A DNA stretch of 64,000 nt from Terriglobia bacterium (GTDB lineage Bacteria; Acidobacteriota; Terriglobia; Terriglobales; Acidobacteriaceae), in the NCBI GenBank assembly GCA_020072815.1, contig JAIQGE010000007.1, positions 186,001 through 250,000 of the forward strand, read 5' to 3'. The notes under the pieces are model-generated. The model made no database searches. It worked only from the letters and a program-made list of their open reading frames with translations, and had not been told where the DNA came from. Below are positions 52,181-60,933 of this stretch, in pieces. The translations under genes were made by a program, and so were the position numbers. Every line of letters begins with the position of its first letter. Position 1 is the stretch's first letter.

Positions 52181-53131
52181 ATGAAACGTACGCACAAAAT
52201 CCCGCTTGTCCTGCTGGGCGCATATCTGCTGTTGGCTGCTATGGGAGGAGTTTTTGTCGCTGAAGGCAGCCTGCATCTGCAACGAAGGCCTTTGGCTCAC
52301 CGGCAAGAGGCCTTGGATCTGGCGCGGGACAGGTATCAGGCTGAGCTGCAGGACGTGAGCATCCAGGCCGCGGACGCAATTACTTTGAAGGCCTGGTACA
52401 TCCATCCCAAAAGGTTCAACGGCAACGCCGTGATTCTATTGCACGGCGTCACCGACAATCGCGAAGGCGTAGCCGGCTACGGCAAACTTTTTCTGGACCA
52501 CGGGTTCGCCGTCCTGCTGCCCGACGCGCGCGGCCACGGCGAGAGCGGCGGCGCCATGGCCACCTACGGCATCGAGGAAGCCGATGACCTTCATCGCTGG
52601 GTCTCGTGGATCTACCAGCATGATCCGCCGCAATGCGTTTACGGCTTTGGCGAATCCTATGGCGCTGCGCTGATGCTGCAGTCGCTGGCGGCGGAGCCCA
52701 GATATTGCGCTGTCGCCGTGGAAAGCGCGTTCTCCACCGCGCGCGAGATGAGCTATGAGCGGGTCTCCGGGCCGTTCCACATGAAGCCCTGGTTCGGAAA
52801 GACGATAGGCCGCCCGGCGATTGAATCCGCCGTGATCTATGCCAAAGCGCGTTACGGCGTGAACCTGCTGGGCCCCAGCCCGCTGGACGCGGTGAGGCAC
52901 TCGCTGGTTCCCGTGCTGCTGATCCATGGCGAGAAGGACCAGACCATCAGCCCGCATCACTCGCAACTCATCGCCCAGGCCGCGCCTGACCACGTGCAGC
53001 TCTGGCTGGTGCCCCACGCCGGGCACACCGGGGCATGGGCGGCCGCCCATCAGGAGTTTGAAGAACGCTTGCTGAGCTGGTTTACCGACCATCCGCGGCA
53101 AGCGGCGGGTTCACAGCACGCCGCGCCCTGA
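52181..53131 (+). CDS. alpha/beta hydrolase, membrane-anchored or exported
   Basis: The protein has 316 residues from the ATG at 52181, which has GGAG ten bases upstream. An N-terminal hydrophobic segment (IPLVLLGAYLLLAAMGGVFV) anchors or exports it. The fold shows AVILLHGVTDNREGVAGYGK (oxyanion region), the nucleophile elbow GESYG with Ser159, LLIHGEKDQTISP (acid) and VPHAGHTGAW (catalytic His). It belongs to the Ser-Asp-His hydrolases. The substrate (lipid, peptide or ester) is unknown. It is not clearly part of an operon. Confidence 0.8.
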   Translation: MKRTHKIPLVLLGAYLLLAAMGGVFVAEGSLHLQRRPLAHRQEALDLARDRYQAELQDVSIQAADAITLKAWYIHPKRFNGNAVILLHGVTDNREGVAGYGKLFLDHGFAVLLPDARGHGESGGAMATYGIEEADDLHRWVSWIYQHDPPQCVYGFGESYGAALMLQSLAAEPRYCAVAVESAFSTAREMSYERVSGPFHMKPWFGKTIGRPAIESAVIYAKARYGVNLLGPSPLDAVRHSLVPVLLIHGEKDQTISPHHSQLIAQAAPDHVQLWLVPHAGHTGAWAAAHQEFEERLLSWFTDHPRQAAGSQHAAP

Positions 53132-53377
53132 TGACGCCCGACGATTTCCGGTTGCCTCGGCAGGGGTGTGTTCGCAATTCCGGAATTCAGAACACAATCT
53201 CCTATCGCGCCAGCAAGTCCCTCCGCAGAGCTAATCTGAAATTCCTTAAGTGCAAGTTGCAAGACTCGGGGCGCTAGGCGCCCCTGCTGCTTCCAGTAGT
53301 CCATCTACACCTGGCCGAGTACGCCTTGCTTTACCAGAAGCAGGGAGATTCCAACTCTAAAAGAATGAGGTGTCGTA

Positions 53378-55198
53378 ATGGATCAAACTTTCCCCCGAAG
53401 CAAGTTTTTCACTTTTTGTCTTGTGCTGGCGATGGCGATAGTTTTTCAGGCCGCCGCCGGAGCGCAAACTCTGATACCCGGTGGGCAGCCGCCGGATTGG
53501 CCGCAGTGGGGCTTGAATCCCCAGCACACGCTGTTTGATGGAGGCGTAATCGGACAGCCCCTCAACACCAACATTGTCAACCTGATTTACGATTTCAACA
53601 CGGACGCTGAGAAAGCTGACCCCAATGCTCAGGGCACCCTGCTGGTGCATTATCAGGTCCCGCTGGTGGACGGCAATGACGTGTTCATCGAGTCCAAGGA
53701 CGGAACCTACAGCAACAGCACTTACAGCACACAGCAGTGGCACCAGAACAAATACAGCTGGCACGCGGGCGCTCTAGTGAAACAATGGACGTTCAATACC
53801 GACTGGTTTGCTCCGGGCTCCTCCAGCCTTTTCTGGGAGCCGGTGTACCACGCGGCGCTGGCCAACGGATTTCTCTATGATCCGGGGAAGGGCGGCACCA
53901 TCTTCAAGATCAACAAATCCACGGGCGCGGTGGTGAAGCGCATCAATCCATTCGGCACCACCATTGATGCCAACACCTTTACGGCATCGCCGCTGAGCGC
54001 GGACTCCAGCGGGAACATTTATTACAACGTCATCCAGGTCACGCAAAATAACCCGACAGGCTTTCTGACCGACGATGTGGTCAACTCCTGGCTGGTGAAG
54101 GTGACCCCGACTGACGTAGTGACAAAGGTCAGCTACAGCACCCTGCTGGCGCAAGCACAGATCAAAGGCGATGCGGTCCCCCGCGCCAATGACCGCTGTA
54201 ACGTGTCCTTTAGCCCCACGCAGTTGCCGTGGCCACCTCAAGGCAATTCCAACCCGCAGACCACGCCCTGCGGCAGCCAGCGCGCGGCCATGAACATTGC
54301 TCCGGCCATCGCGCCCAACGGCACCATTTACACCATCAGCAAGGCGCACCTGGTGACCCGCTACAACTACCTGGTGGCGGTGAATCCCAACATGACCGGG
54401 AAGTGGGCGGCCTCATTCCGCAACCGGCTCAATGATGGCTGCGGCGTGAGCTTCCCCATCGGCAATCCGGGCGGCGCCGGGGCCAACGGCGGATGCGCGG
54501 CCGGAGCCACCTTCGGCGTTGATCCCGCAACCAACGAACCGCCCCCCGGACGCGTGCTGGATGACTCTTCATCGACTCCCACCATCGCGCCCGACGGCAG
54601 CATCTTCTATGGGGCGTACACGCTCTACAACTTCGCCCAGGGACACATGTTCCATTTCAGCGCGAACGGTGATTTTCTGAATGCTTTCAACTTCGGGTGG
54701 GACAACACGCCGGCCATCTATCCCCACGGCGGGACCTACTCGGTGGTTTTCAAGAACAATCACTACGGCGGGGTGGGATTCGGAGATTATTGCAGCGATC
54801 CCAACTGGTGCCCGGACCGCTCGAACCCCAACGCGTCATTCCTGGGGCCCGAACAGTACTTTGTTTCCCAGTTTGATCCCAACCTGAACATTCAGTGGAG
54901 TTTCCAGAACACCAACACCCAGAGCTGCACTCGCAACCCGGATGGAAGCCTGACTTGCGTTTCCGACCATCCTAACGGTTTTGAGTGGTGCGTGAACGCC
55001 GCGGTGGTGGACGCCAACGGCGTGGTCTATGCCAACAGCGAGGATGGAAATCTCTACGCCATCGGCCAGGGAGGGACCCTGAATCAAAGTATCTTCCAGC
55101 AACTTGCCATTGGCGCGGCGTACACTCCCGCATCCATGGACAACAACGGAAGAATCTACTCGCAGAATGACGGCCACCTGTTCGTCGTCGGAAGGTAG
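53378..55198 (+). CDS. exported beta-propeller-like protein (PQQ-repeat-like)
   Basis: The protein has 606 residues. A signal segment (FFTFCLVLAMAIVFQAAAGA) is followed by a Trp/Asp/Asn-rich body with repeats of the type GTIFKINKSTGAVVKR, GNIYYNVIQVTQ, GTIYTISKAHLVTRYNYLVA, GSIFYGAYTLYNF and GVVYANSEDGNLYAIG. These match blades of PQQ-type beta-propellers, with the G(T/N/S)(I/V)Y pattern at the start of each blade. No catalytic or PQQ-binding residues could be fixed. Several Cys pairs suggest disulfides. It is followed by a strong terminator. Confidence 0.7.
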   Translation: MDQTFPRSKFFTFCLVLAMAIVFQAAAGAQTLIPGGQPPDWPQWGLNPQHTLFDGGVIGQPLNTNIVNLIYDFNTDAEKADPNAQGTLLVHYQVPLVDGNDVFIESKDGTYSNSTYSTQQWHQNKYSWHAGALVKQWTFNTDWFAPGSSSLFWEPVYHAALANGFLYDPGKGGTIFKINKSTGAVVKRINPFGTTIDANTFTASPLSADSSGNIYYNVIQVTQNNPTGFLTDDVVNSWLVKVTPTDVVTKVSYSTLLAQAQIKGDAVPRANDRCNVSFSPTQLPWPPQGNSNPQTTPCGSQRAAMNIAPAIAPNGTIYTISKAHLVTRYNYLVAVNPNMTGKWAASFRNRLNDGCGVSFPIGNPGGAGANGGCAAGATFGVDPATNEPPPGRVLDDSSSTPTIAPDGSIFYGAYTLYNFAQGHMFHFSANGDFLNAFNFGWDNTPAIYPHGGTYSVVFKNNHYGGVGFGDYCSDPNWCPDRSNPNASFLGPEQYFVSQFDPNLNIQWSFQNTNTQSCTRNPDGSLTCVSDHPNGFEWCVNAAVVDANGVVYANSEDGNLYAIGQGGTLNQSIFQQLAIGAAYTPASMDNNGRIYSQNDGHLFVVGR

Positions 55199-55244
55199 CC
55201 GTCTTTATCGAGGCAGCACTAAGCTGCCCGTTCATCCTGCCTTT

Positions 55245-55274
55245 GGAGGCCCGCGAGCCGGGCCTCCATTTTTT
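55245..55274. terminator. rho-independent terminator between convergent genes
   Basis: GGAGGCCCG (55245-55253) pairs with CGGGCCTCC (55259-55267), followed by ATTTTTTT. Confidence 0.9.
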
Positions 55275-55292
55275 TAGGAGAGCCGATGCTGG

Positions 55293-56153
55293 CTAGTTGT
55301 CTGGAGGCGAGGACTGGCCCACGGTGAAGTCGTCAGGGATGGTGGTCTCATTGGCGGCGCGAGTCACGATTTCCGCCCAGCCTCCCAGGTCACCGTGAAA
55401 TTCCGCATATTTCAAACGCCCGTAGTTGGCGATGAAGGTCTCGCTTCCGTTCTTGGCCGCCTTCGCCAGATGGATGGCCCGGGCGATGTACCAGAAGCCC
55501 GCGGGATCGGGCGGCTGCATTTCAACTTGAACCAGGCCGAGTAAGTATGTATCTTCCAGGCTCATGGGATTCACCAGGAGAGCTTGCTGATAGTACATGC
55601 GGGCCGTGCCCAGGTCTCTTCCCACCATGGCGTAATACGCCACGGCGCTGGTGAAAGTGGCGGCCATTTGCCCGCGCAGCCTGGTGTATTCCGCGTCGGG
55701 CATGTCCTCCGGCTTCATCCAGGCGTTGAGGGCCAGGGTCCCCTGCATCGCCAGTTCGCGGGCGTCGTCCGGCCCCTGGTCACCCATGGCGCGCGCTTGC
55801 GCCACATACACGTATAGGGCGCGCACGTTTTGCGGCTCGAGTTCAAGGATGCGTTGGGCCAATTCAACGGCTTTGGCGGCGTTGCCGGCTTGCTGGTACG
55901 CAGCCATGGCCCCTTCCCAGGCCTCCGCTTTCATCCCGCTGTTGGGATAACGCTTGACAAAGTTCTCCAGGGCGTCCGCACGGCGGGCCGGGTCAGCTAG
56001 CTTGCGCGCGTTGGCGTAATCAGCGTCCTCAGCCGGATTGCGCCTGGGCTGGGCATTCTGCTGGGGTTCTGCGGGGGCCGGGTCCTGCGCGAGCACGCGC
56101 GGGGCAGCCAGTGCGGGCAGCAAAGCGGCCATCAGGACGACGCACAACTTCAT
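55293..56153 (-). CDS. exported TPR-repeat protein
   Basis: The protein has 286 residues. A signal peptide (MKLCVVLMAALLPALAAPRV, then LAQ) precedes a Pro/Gln-rich linker. TPR-type helix pairs follow: NARKLADPARRADALENFVK, AEAWEGAMAAYQQAGNAAKA, LAQRILELEPQNVRALYVYV, YAMVGRDLGTARMYYQQALL. It should form a periplasmic protein-binding scaffold. It lies 30 bases after thymidylate kinase on the same strand, which could mean co-transcription, though their roles are unrelated. Confidence 0.75.
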   Translation of the reverse strand: MKLCVVLMAALLPALAAPRVLAQDPAPAEPQQNAQPRRNPAEDADYANARKLADPARRADALENFVKRYPNSGMKAEAWEGAMAAYQQAGNAAKAVELAQRILELEPQNVRALYVYVAQARAMGDQGPDDARELAMQGTLALNAWMKPEDMPDAEYTRLRGQMAATFTSAVAYYAMVGRDLGTARMYYQQALLVNPMSLEDTYLLGLVQVEMQPPDPAGFWYIARAIHLAKAAKNGSETFIANYGRLKYAEFHGDLGGWAEIVTRAANETTIPDDFTVGQSSPPDN

Positions 56154-56183
56154 CGTTCCCTCCTGCTCTTTTCGAACTGAGCG

Positions 56184-56849
56184 TCAAAGATCAAATCGTT
56201 CCTGCACGATGTCCACCATCTTCTTGTGGACTTTGGCCACAGGCTCGGTGGCGTCCACCTGCACCACGCGGCCGGGCTCGCGCGCGGCGATGGCCAGGTA
56301 AGTTTCTTGCACGCGCTTGTAAAAAGCCCGGTCTTCTTTTTCAAAGCGGTTTTCGTCGTGTTGAGCTTCATCCCGCGTGGAATTCTGCTGGTTCCTGCGC
56401 CGGGCGCGGTTCAGGCTGCGCGCCATGTCAGAGACCATCAAGATGGTCAGGTCCGGCTTGAGGTTGTGGCAAAGCGTACGATGCAACTGCAGGACGGCTT
56501 CGCTGCCCAATTCGCGTCCACCGCCCTGGTAGGCTTCACTGGAATCCGTGAAGCGGTCGCAAAGCACCCACTGTCCGCGAGTGAGCGCGGGAACAATGAA
56601 TTCGTCAATATGCTGGGCGCGGTCGGCGAACATGAGGGCCAGCTCAGCCAGAGGCGAGAGACCTTGCGTCCGCGAACTCAGCAGCACCTGGCGCAGCTTT
56701 TCTCCCAGCGGCGTTCCGCCGGGTTCGCGCGTGGTGAGCACGTCCACGCCCTGTTCGCGCAGCCAGCGGGCAAGATTTTCCAACTGCGTGGATTTGCCTA
56801 CGCCGTCCAGCCCTTCAAATGTGATGAATTTGCCTCTTGCTTTTGCCAC
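56184..56849 (-). CDS. tmk: thymidylate kinase
   Basis: The protein has 221 residues, close to the usual ~210. The P-loop GLDGVGKST is at 13-21. It is followed by TREPGGTPLGEKLRQVLLSS (substrate-binding DR/EPGGT motif), DRFTDSSEAYQGGGRELG and LTILMVSDMARSLNRARRR. It phosphorylates dTMP to dTDP in the DNA precursor pathway. The LID region is rich in Arg, so it is probably the type with catalytic Arg in the lid. It is the first gene of a two-gene minus-strand unit and divergent from tryptophanase. Confidence 0.9.
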   Translation of the reverse strand: MAKARGKFITFEGLDGVGKSTQLENLARWLREQGVDVLTTREPGGTPLGEKLRQVLLSSRTQGLSPLAELALMFADRAQHIDEFIVPALTRGQWVLCDRFTDSSEAYQGGGRELGSEAVLQLHRTLCHNLKPDLTILMVSDMARSLNRARRRNQQNSTRDEAQHDENRFEKEDRAFYKRVQETYLAIAAREPGRVVQVDATEPVAKVHKKMVDIVQERFDL

Positions 56850-56912
56850 TCTACAAATTTAACCACAAAGTAAGAGACACGCGGGTGCGCTTTCCTGCAA
56901 AATGAGATTTAC

Positions 56913-58268
56913 ATGCCCATTACCACCATCATTGAGCCTTTCCGGATCAAAAGCGTGGAACCCATCCGCTGGACCACCCGCCAGCAGCGCGAGCGGCTGC
57001 TGCGGGCCGCCGGACACAACCTTTTTCTGCTGGCCGCCGAAGACGTGCTGATTGACCTGCTGACCGATTCCGGCACCGGCGCCATGTCCACCGAGCAGTG
57101 GGCGGGCATCATGCGCGGCGACGAAAGCTACGCCGGCAGCCCCAGCTTCACCCGCTTTCGCGATTCGGTGCAGGACATCTTCGGCTACAAGCACGTGATC
57201 CCCACCCATCAGGGACGCGCCGCCGAGCGCATCCTCTTCAGCGTGATGTGCAAGAAGGGCGACGTGGTCCCCAACAACACGCACTTTGACACTACGCGGG
57301 CCAACGTGGAGTTCGTTGGCGCTGAAGCGCTGGACCTGCCATGCGCGGAATCGAAGAACCCGGCGGACCAGCAGCCTTTCAAAGGCAACATGGACGTGGC
57401 GGCCCTGGAGCAGACCATCGGGCGCGTGGGGCGCGACCGCATACCGCTGGTGATGCTCACAGTGACCAACAATTCCGGCGGCGGGCAGCCGGTCTCCATG
57501 GCCAACGCGCGCGCGGTGAGCGAACTTTGCCACAAGCACGGCATCCCACTGTATTTTGACGCGTGCCGCTTCGCCGAGAATGCATACTTCATCAAGCTGC
57601 GCGAACCTGGCTACGCCGGCAAGTCGCCCAAGCAGATCGCGCAAGAAATGTTCAAGCTGGGCGACGGCTGCACCATGTCCGCCAAGAAAGACGGCATGGC
57701 CAACATCGGCGGCTTTCTGTGCACCAATGACGACATGTTAGCGCAGCAAGAAAAGAACCTCCTCATCCTAACCGAAGGTTATCCCACCTACGGCGGTCTG
57801 GCCGGCCGCGACCTGGAGGCGGTGGGCATCGGTATTCAGGAGGCACTGAGCGAAGATTATTTGCGCTATCGCATCGCTTCCACGGCGTATCTTGGCCGGC
57901 ACGTTTCCGAGCAAGGAGTCCCCATTGTTCAGCCGCCGGGCGGCCATGCGGTGTATATTGACGCTCGCGCGTTTCTGCCGCACATTCCGCAAGCCCAGTT
58001 TCCCGGCGTTGCGTTGGCCAACGAGCTATATCTGGAAGGCGGCATACGCTCGGTGGAGATCGGCACGCTCATGTTTGATCACGCGGCGCGCATGGACTTG
58101 GTGCGCCTGGCCATCCCGCGGCGGGTTTACACCCAGAGCCACATAGATTATGTGGTGGAAGTGATTCTGGAAGTCTGGCAGCGGCGGCAGCAGATCCGGG
58201 GCCTGCGTCTGCTCTCCGGCGCGCCGTTTCTGCGGCACTTTACCGCCAGGCTGGAGCCCATGGGTTAG
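56913..58268 (+). CDS. tnaA: tryptophanase (PLP-dependent)
   Basis: The protein has 451 residues. It shows IEPFRIKSVEPI, DLLTDSGTGAMSTEQWAG, MRGDESYAGSPSF, PTHQGRAAERI, FDTTRANVEF, NNSGGGQPVSMANARAVSEL, the PLP-lysine region SAKKDGMANIGG (Lys259) and TEGYPTYGGLAGRD. The Asp126 in FDTT matches tryptophanase Asp137 rather than the Thr of tyrosine phenol-lyase, which favours tryptophanase (tryptophan to indole, pyruvate and ammonia). The FRIKSVEP start and the Cys in DACRFAENAYFIK leave some doubt. No tnaC leader or tryptophan permease was seen nearby. Confidence 0.85.
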   Translation: MPITTIIEPFRIKSVEPIRWTTRQQRERLLRAAGHNLFLLAAEDVLIDLLTDSGTGAMSTEQWAGIMRGDESYAGSPSFTRFRDSVQDIFGYKHVIPTHQGRAAERILFSVMCKKGDVVPNNTHFDTTRANVEFVGAEALDLPCAESKNPADQQPFKGNMDVAALEQTIGRVGRDRIPLVMLTVTNNSGGGQPVSMANARAVSELCHKHGIPLYFDACRFAENAYFIKLREPGYAGKSPKQIAQEMFKLGDGCTMSAKKDGMANIGGFLCTNDDMLAQQEKNLLILTEGYPTYGGLAGRDLEAVGIGIQEALSEDYLRYRIASTAYLGRHVSEQGVPIVQPPGGHAVYIDARAFLPHIPQAQFPGVALANELYLEGGIRSVEIGTLMFDHAARMDLVRLAIPRRVYTQSHIDYVVEVILEVWQRRQQIRGLRLLSGAPFLRHFTARLEPMG

Positions 58269-58292
58269 CTGCCCACAAGAAGGAGATTTGTC

Positions 58293-58538
58293 ATGCGACT
58301 CGGCGACGACATTGACGACCATTGTTCGCGATGCAAACGCACCACCGACCACGCCGTGGTGTCCGTGATGGGCGAGGAAGTGCTGGTGACGCGCTGCCGC
58401 ACCTGCAACTACGAACACAAATACAAGCACAACAAAACCCGCACTAAAGAAATGACCGCCAAAGACGCTTTCGATATCCTGCTGGCCAACGTAACCGGAC
58501 AAGAAACGCCGAAGACGGGGAAGAAGAAAAAAAGCTAA
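58293..58538 (+). CDS. small zinc-ribbon protein of unknown function
   Basis: The protein has 81 residues with a strong AAGGAG site, 24 bases after tryptophanase. Two CxxC pairs (Cys11/Cys14 in CSRC and Cys35/Cys38 in CRTC) form a zinc ribbon. A basic tail (YEHKYKHNKTRTKEM) and a C-terminal GKKKKS end follow. Nucleic-acid binding is plausible. It is likely co-transcribed with tryptophanase by position only. Confidence 0.65.
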   Translation: MRLGDDIDDHCSRCKRTTDHAVVSVMGEEVLVTRCRTCNYEHKYKHNKTRTKEMTAKDAFDILLANVTGQETPKTGKKKKS

Positions 58539-58560
58539 CCACAAAGGACACGAAGAAATT

Positions 58561-58653
58561 GGTAATTGAGTAATTTGGTAATCGGGTAATTGAATCCGGC
58601 GCGGAAGGCTTTCAAATTACCAGATTACCAAATTACCCAATTACTCAATCTGG
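58561..58653. repeat. long imperfect inverted repeat of GGTAATT units
   Basis: The left arm (58561-58594) is made of GGTAATTGA, GTAATTTG, GTAATCG and GTAATTGAA units. The right arm (58612-58653) is its near-complete reverse complement. The loop is about 17 bases, so a very long hairpin or cruciform is possible. It may serve as a terminator between 58538 and 58720. Confidence 0.8.
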
Positions 58654-58719
58654 CTGCCCTTGCTTTCCCCAACCGCGTTCATTAGGCTAATCCCGCTCGC
58701 CCCGGAGAAGCTCACACTC

Positions 58720-60642
58720 ATGACTATGTTGAAACGCACTGCCCTTGTTCTTAGCTTTTTTGTGCTTGTTACCGGTTTCACCCAAAACAGCTTTGCCCAG
58801 AAGAAAAAGCCAGCGCCTGCCGCTCCCGCTGCGCCCGCGCAACCCATTCGACTGTCGCTGGACGCCACGCACGCCGGCGAAAAAGTCCTCCACGTGCAAA
58901 TGCAGATCCCGGTTTCCCCGGGCCTGGTGACCGTGGTTTATCCCAAATGGATTCCGGGTGAGCATGGTCCCACCGGCCCTATCACTGACGTGACGGGCTT
59001 GCAGTTCTTTGCCGGATCGCAGCGCCTCAACTGGCAGCGCGATCTCTCAGAGATGTTTACCTTCCACCTGACCGTCCCGCCGGGCACAACCACGCTGGAC
59101 GCGCGTCTTGATTTGGTGATGCCCGCGCCACCGGAAGGCTTTTCTTCGGGAGCATCAGCCACCACGCAATTGGCCATGCTGAGTTGGAACCAGGTGGTGC
59201 TGTATCCCCAAGGCGCCAACAGTGACGACGTGCAGGTCACGGTTTCACTCAAGCTGCCTGCCGGATGGCACTACGGGACAGCGTTGCCGGTGGCCAGCGA
59301 GAGCGGGCAGGACGTGGCGTTCAAAACCGTATCGCTGACCACGCTGGTGGATTCGCCGGTGCTGGCCGGCGCGCACTTCCGCCGCATCGCGCTGGGATCG
59401 CCAGAATCCATCCCGCATTTTGTTGACATGGTTTCTGACGGCGACGCTGCGTTGCAGATGCCGCAGGTCACCATTGACGGCTACAAACGCCTGGTGGCGG
59501 AGACGGGAGCGCTGTTCGGCGCGCGGCATTACAACGAGTATCACTTCCTGCTGACGCTGAGCGACCACACAGCCCACTTCGGGCTGGAACATCACCAGTC
59601 GAGCGACGACCGTGTTGCCGAGCGCACTCTGATTGACGACGGCATGCGCTGGCTCGCCGGTGCGCTGCTACCGCACGAGATGACGCATTCCTGGAACGGC
59701 AAATATCGCCGTCCCGCGGGCCTGGCCACGCCGAACTACCAAGACCCGATGAAAGGCGACCTGCTATGGGTGTATGAAGGACTCACGCAGTATTGGGGCG
59801 ACATTCTGGCCGCGCGCAGCGGCCTGTGGACCAAGCAACAATTCCTGGACCAGTCCGCCGAGCAAGCGGCCATGCTGGACCATACGCTGGGGCGTAGGTG
59901 GCGTCCTCTGCAAGATACTGCCGATGCCGCACAGCTGCTCTACGGAGCGGCCCCGGAGTTTGAGAGCTGGCGGCGCAGTGTGGATTACTACCCAGAGGGC
60001 TTTCTCATCTGGCTGGAGGCGGACACGGTGATTCGCCAGCAGACCAACGGCCAGAAGTCGCTCAACGATTTCAGCCGGCTGTTTCACGGCGGGCAAAACA
60101 CCGCGCCCAAAGTCGTCACCTATAACTTTGATGACGTGGTCAACGCTCTCAACCAGGTCGCACCGTACGACTGGAAGAAATTCCTGCGCGACCGCCTGGA
60201 TTCCTACGGTCCGGGCGCGCCGCTGGGCGGCATCAGCAACGGCGGCTGGAAGCTGGTATACACCGAAGAGCCGAGCGAGTTCACCAAGGACATGGAAAAG
60301 ACGCGCAACGTGGTGGACGCGCGCTTCTCCATCGGGCTGGCGCTGGACGACAAAGGCGGCATTCACGACGTGCTGGCAGGAAGTCCCGCAGCCGCGGCGG
60401 GCATTGCTCCGGGCACCAAGCTGGTCGCGGTCAACAGCCGCAAGTTTGATCCGGACATCCTGCGCGACGCGCTCAAGATGGGAAAGGCCAGCGGCACTGG
60501 CATTGAATTGCTGGTCTCTAACGGCGATTTCTACAAGACCTACACGCTTCCGTACCACGATGGCGAGAAATACGTCCACATGGTGCGCGATGAATCGAAG
60601 CCGGATGTGCTGAGCGAGATCATCAAGCCGGTGGCAAAGTAA
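58720..60642 (+). CDS. M61 family glycyl aminopeptidase with PDZ domain, exported
   Basis: The protein has 640 residues from the ATG at 58720, with GGAGAAG upstream. A signal peptide (MLKRTALVLSFFVLVTGFTQ) is followed by an N-terminal beta domain. The metalloprotease core has the zinc motif HEMTHSWNGKYRRP with His319 and His323, then YEGLTQYWGDILAARSGLW, which supplies the third ligand Glu. The C-terminal ~130 residues are a PDZ domain (IGLALDDKGGIHDVLAGSPA, then GIAPGTKLVAVNSRKF). M61 enzymes release N-terminal glycine or alanine from peptides. It would act in the periplasm and could supply peptides to importers. Confidence 0.9.
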   Translation: MTMLKRTALVLSFFVLVTGFTQNSFAQKKKPAPAAPAAPAQPIRLSLDATHAGEKVLHVQMQIPVSPGLVTVVYPKWIPGEHGPTGPITDVTGLQFFAGSQRLNWQRDLSEMFTFHLTVPPGTTTLDARLDLVMPAPPEGFSSGASATTQLAMLSWNQVVLYPQGANSDDVQVTVSLKLPAGWHYGTALPVASESGQDVAFKTVSLTTLVDSPVLAGAHFRRIALGSPESIPHFVDMVSDGDAALQMPQVTIDGYKRLVAETGALFGARHYNEYHFLLTLSDHTAHFGLEHHQSSDDRVAERTLIDDGMRWLAGALLPHEMTHSWNGKYRRPAGLATPNYQDPMKGDLLWVYEGLTQYWGDILAARSGLWTKQQFLDQSAEQAAMLDHTLGRRWRPLQDTADAAQLLYGAAPEFESWRRSVDYYPEGFLIWLEADTVIRQQTNGQKSLNDFSRLFHGGQNTAPKVVTYNFDDVVNALNQVAPYDWKKFLRDRLDSYGPGAPLGGISNGGWKLVYTEEPSEFTKDMEKTRNVVDARFSIGLALDDKGGIHDVLAGSPAAAAGIAPGTKLVAVNSRKFDPDILRDALKMGKASGTGIELLVSNGDFYKTYTLPYHDGEKYVHMVRDESKPDVLSEIIKPVAK

Positions 60643-60726
60643 GCAATTAGCAGTTAGCAACGAGCACTTAGCCAAAACCTTTGAGCCCGTCAGCGATGGT
60701 GGGCTTGGTTTTTGACCTTCTGTGTC

Positions 60727-60807
60727 GCCCCTCCGGGGCTCATTGTTTCTTCCAAAGCCTACCCAGCGCTTCCGCGCTGGGCTAACTCATTTCGCGCCTA
60801 TTGGCGC
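60727..60807. repeat. three GC hairpins in a row in intergenic DNA
   Basis: GCCCC/GGGGC at 60727-60739, CCCAGCGC/GCGCTGGG at 60762-60781 with loop TTCC, and GCGCC/GGCGC at 60794-60807. They lie between the convergent M61 and PIG-L genes. They resemble dispersed REP-like elements and may aid termination. Confidence 0.75.
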
Positions 60808-60933
60808 TGTGGCTTTGAAGAACTCGGAGTTCGTGGATCCAACACAAACCCTGTTGCTTGTCGTTCTCCGTGCCTCCGTGTCTCCGTGGTGGGTTTTCGT
60901 CTTTCCGATCACCCGATCGCCAGATCACCCGAT

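Noticed and set aside
56913-58268. Tyrosine phenol-lyase as the identity of the PLP enzyme
   Set aside because: The FDTT segment carries the Asp of tryptophanases, where tyrosine phenol-lyase has Thr; some doubt is kept in the feature entry.
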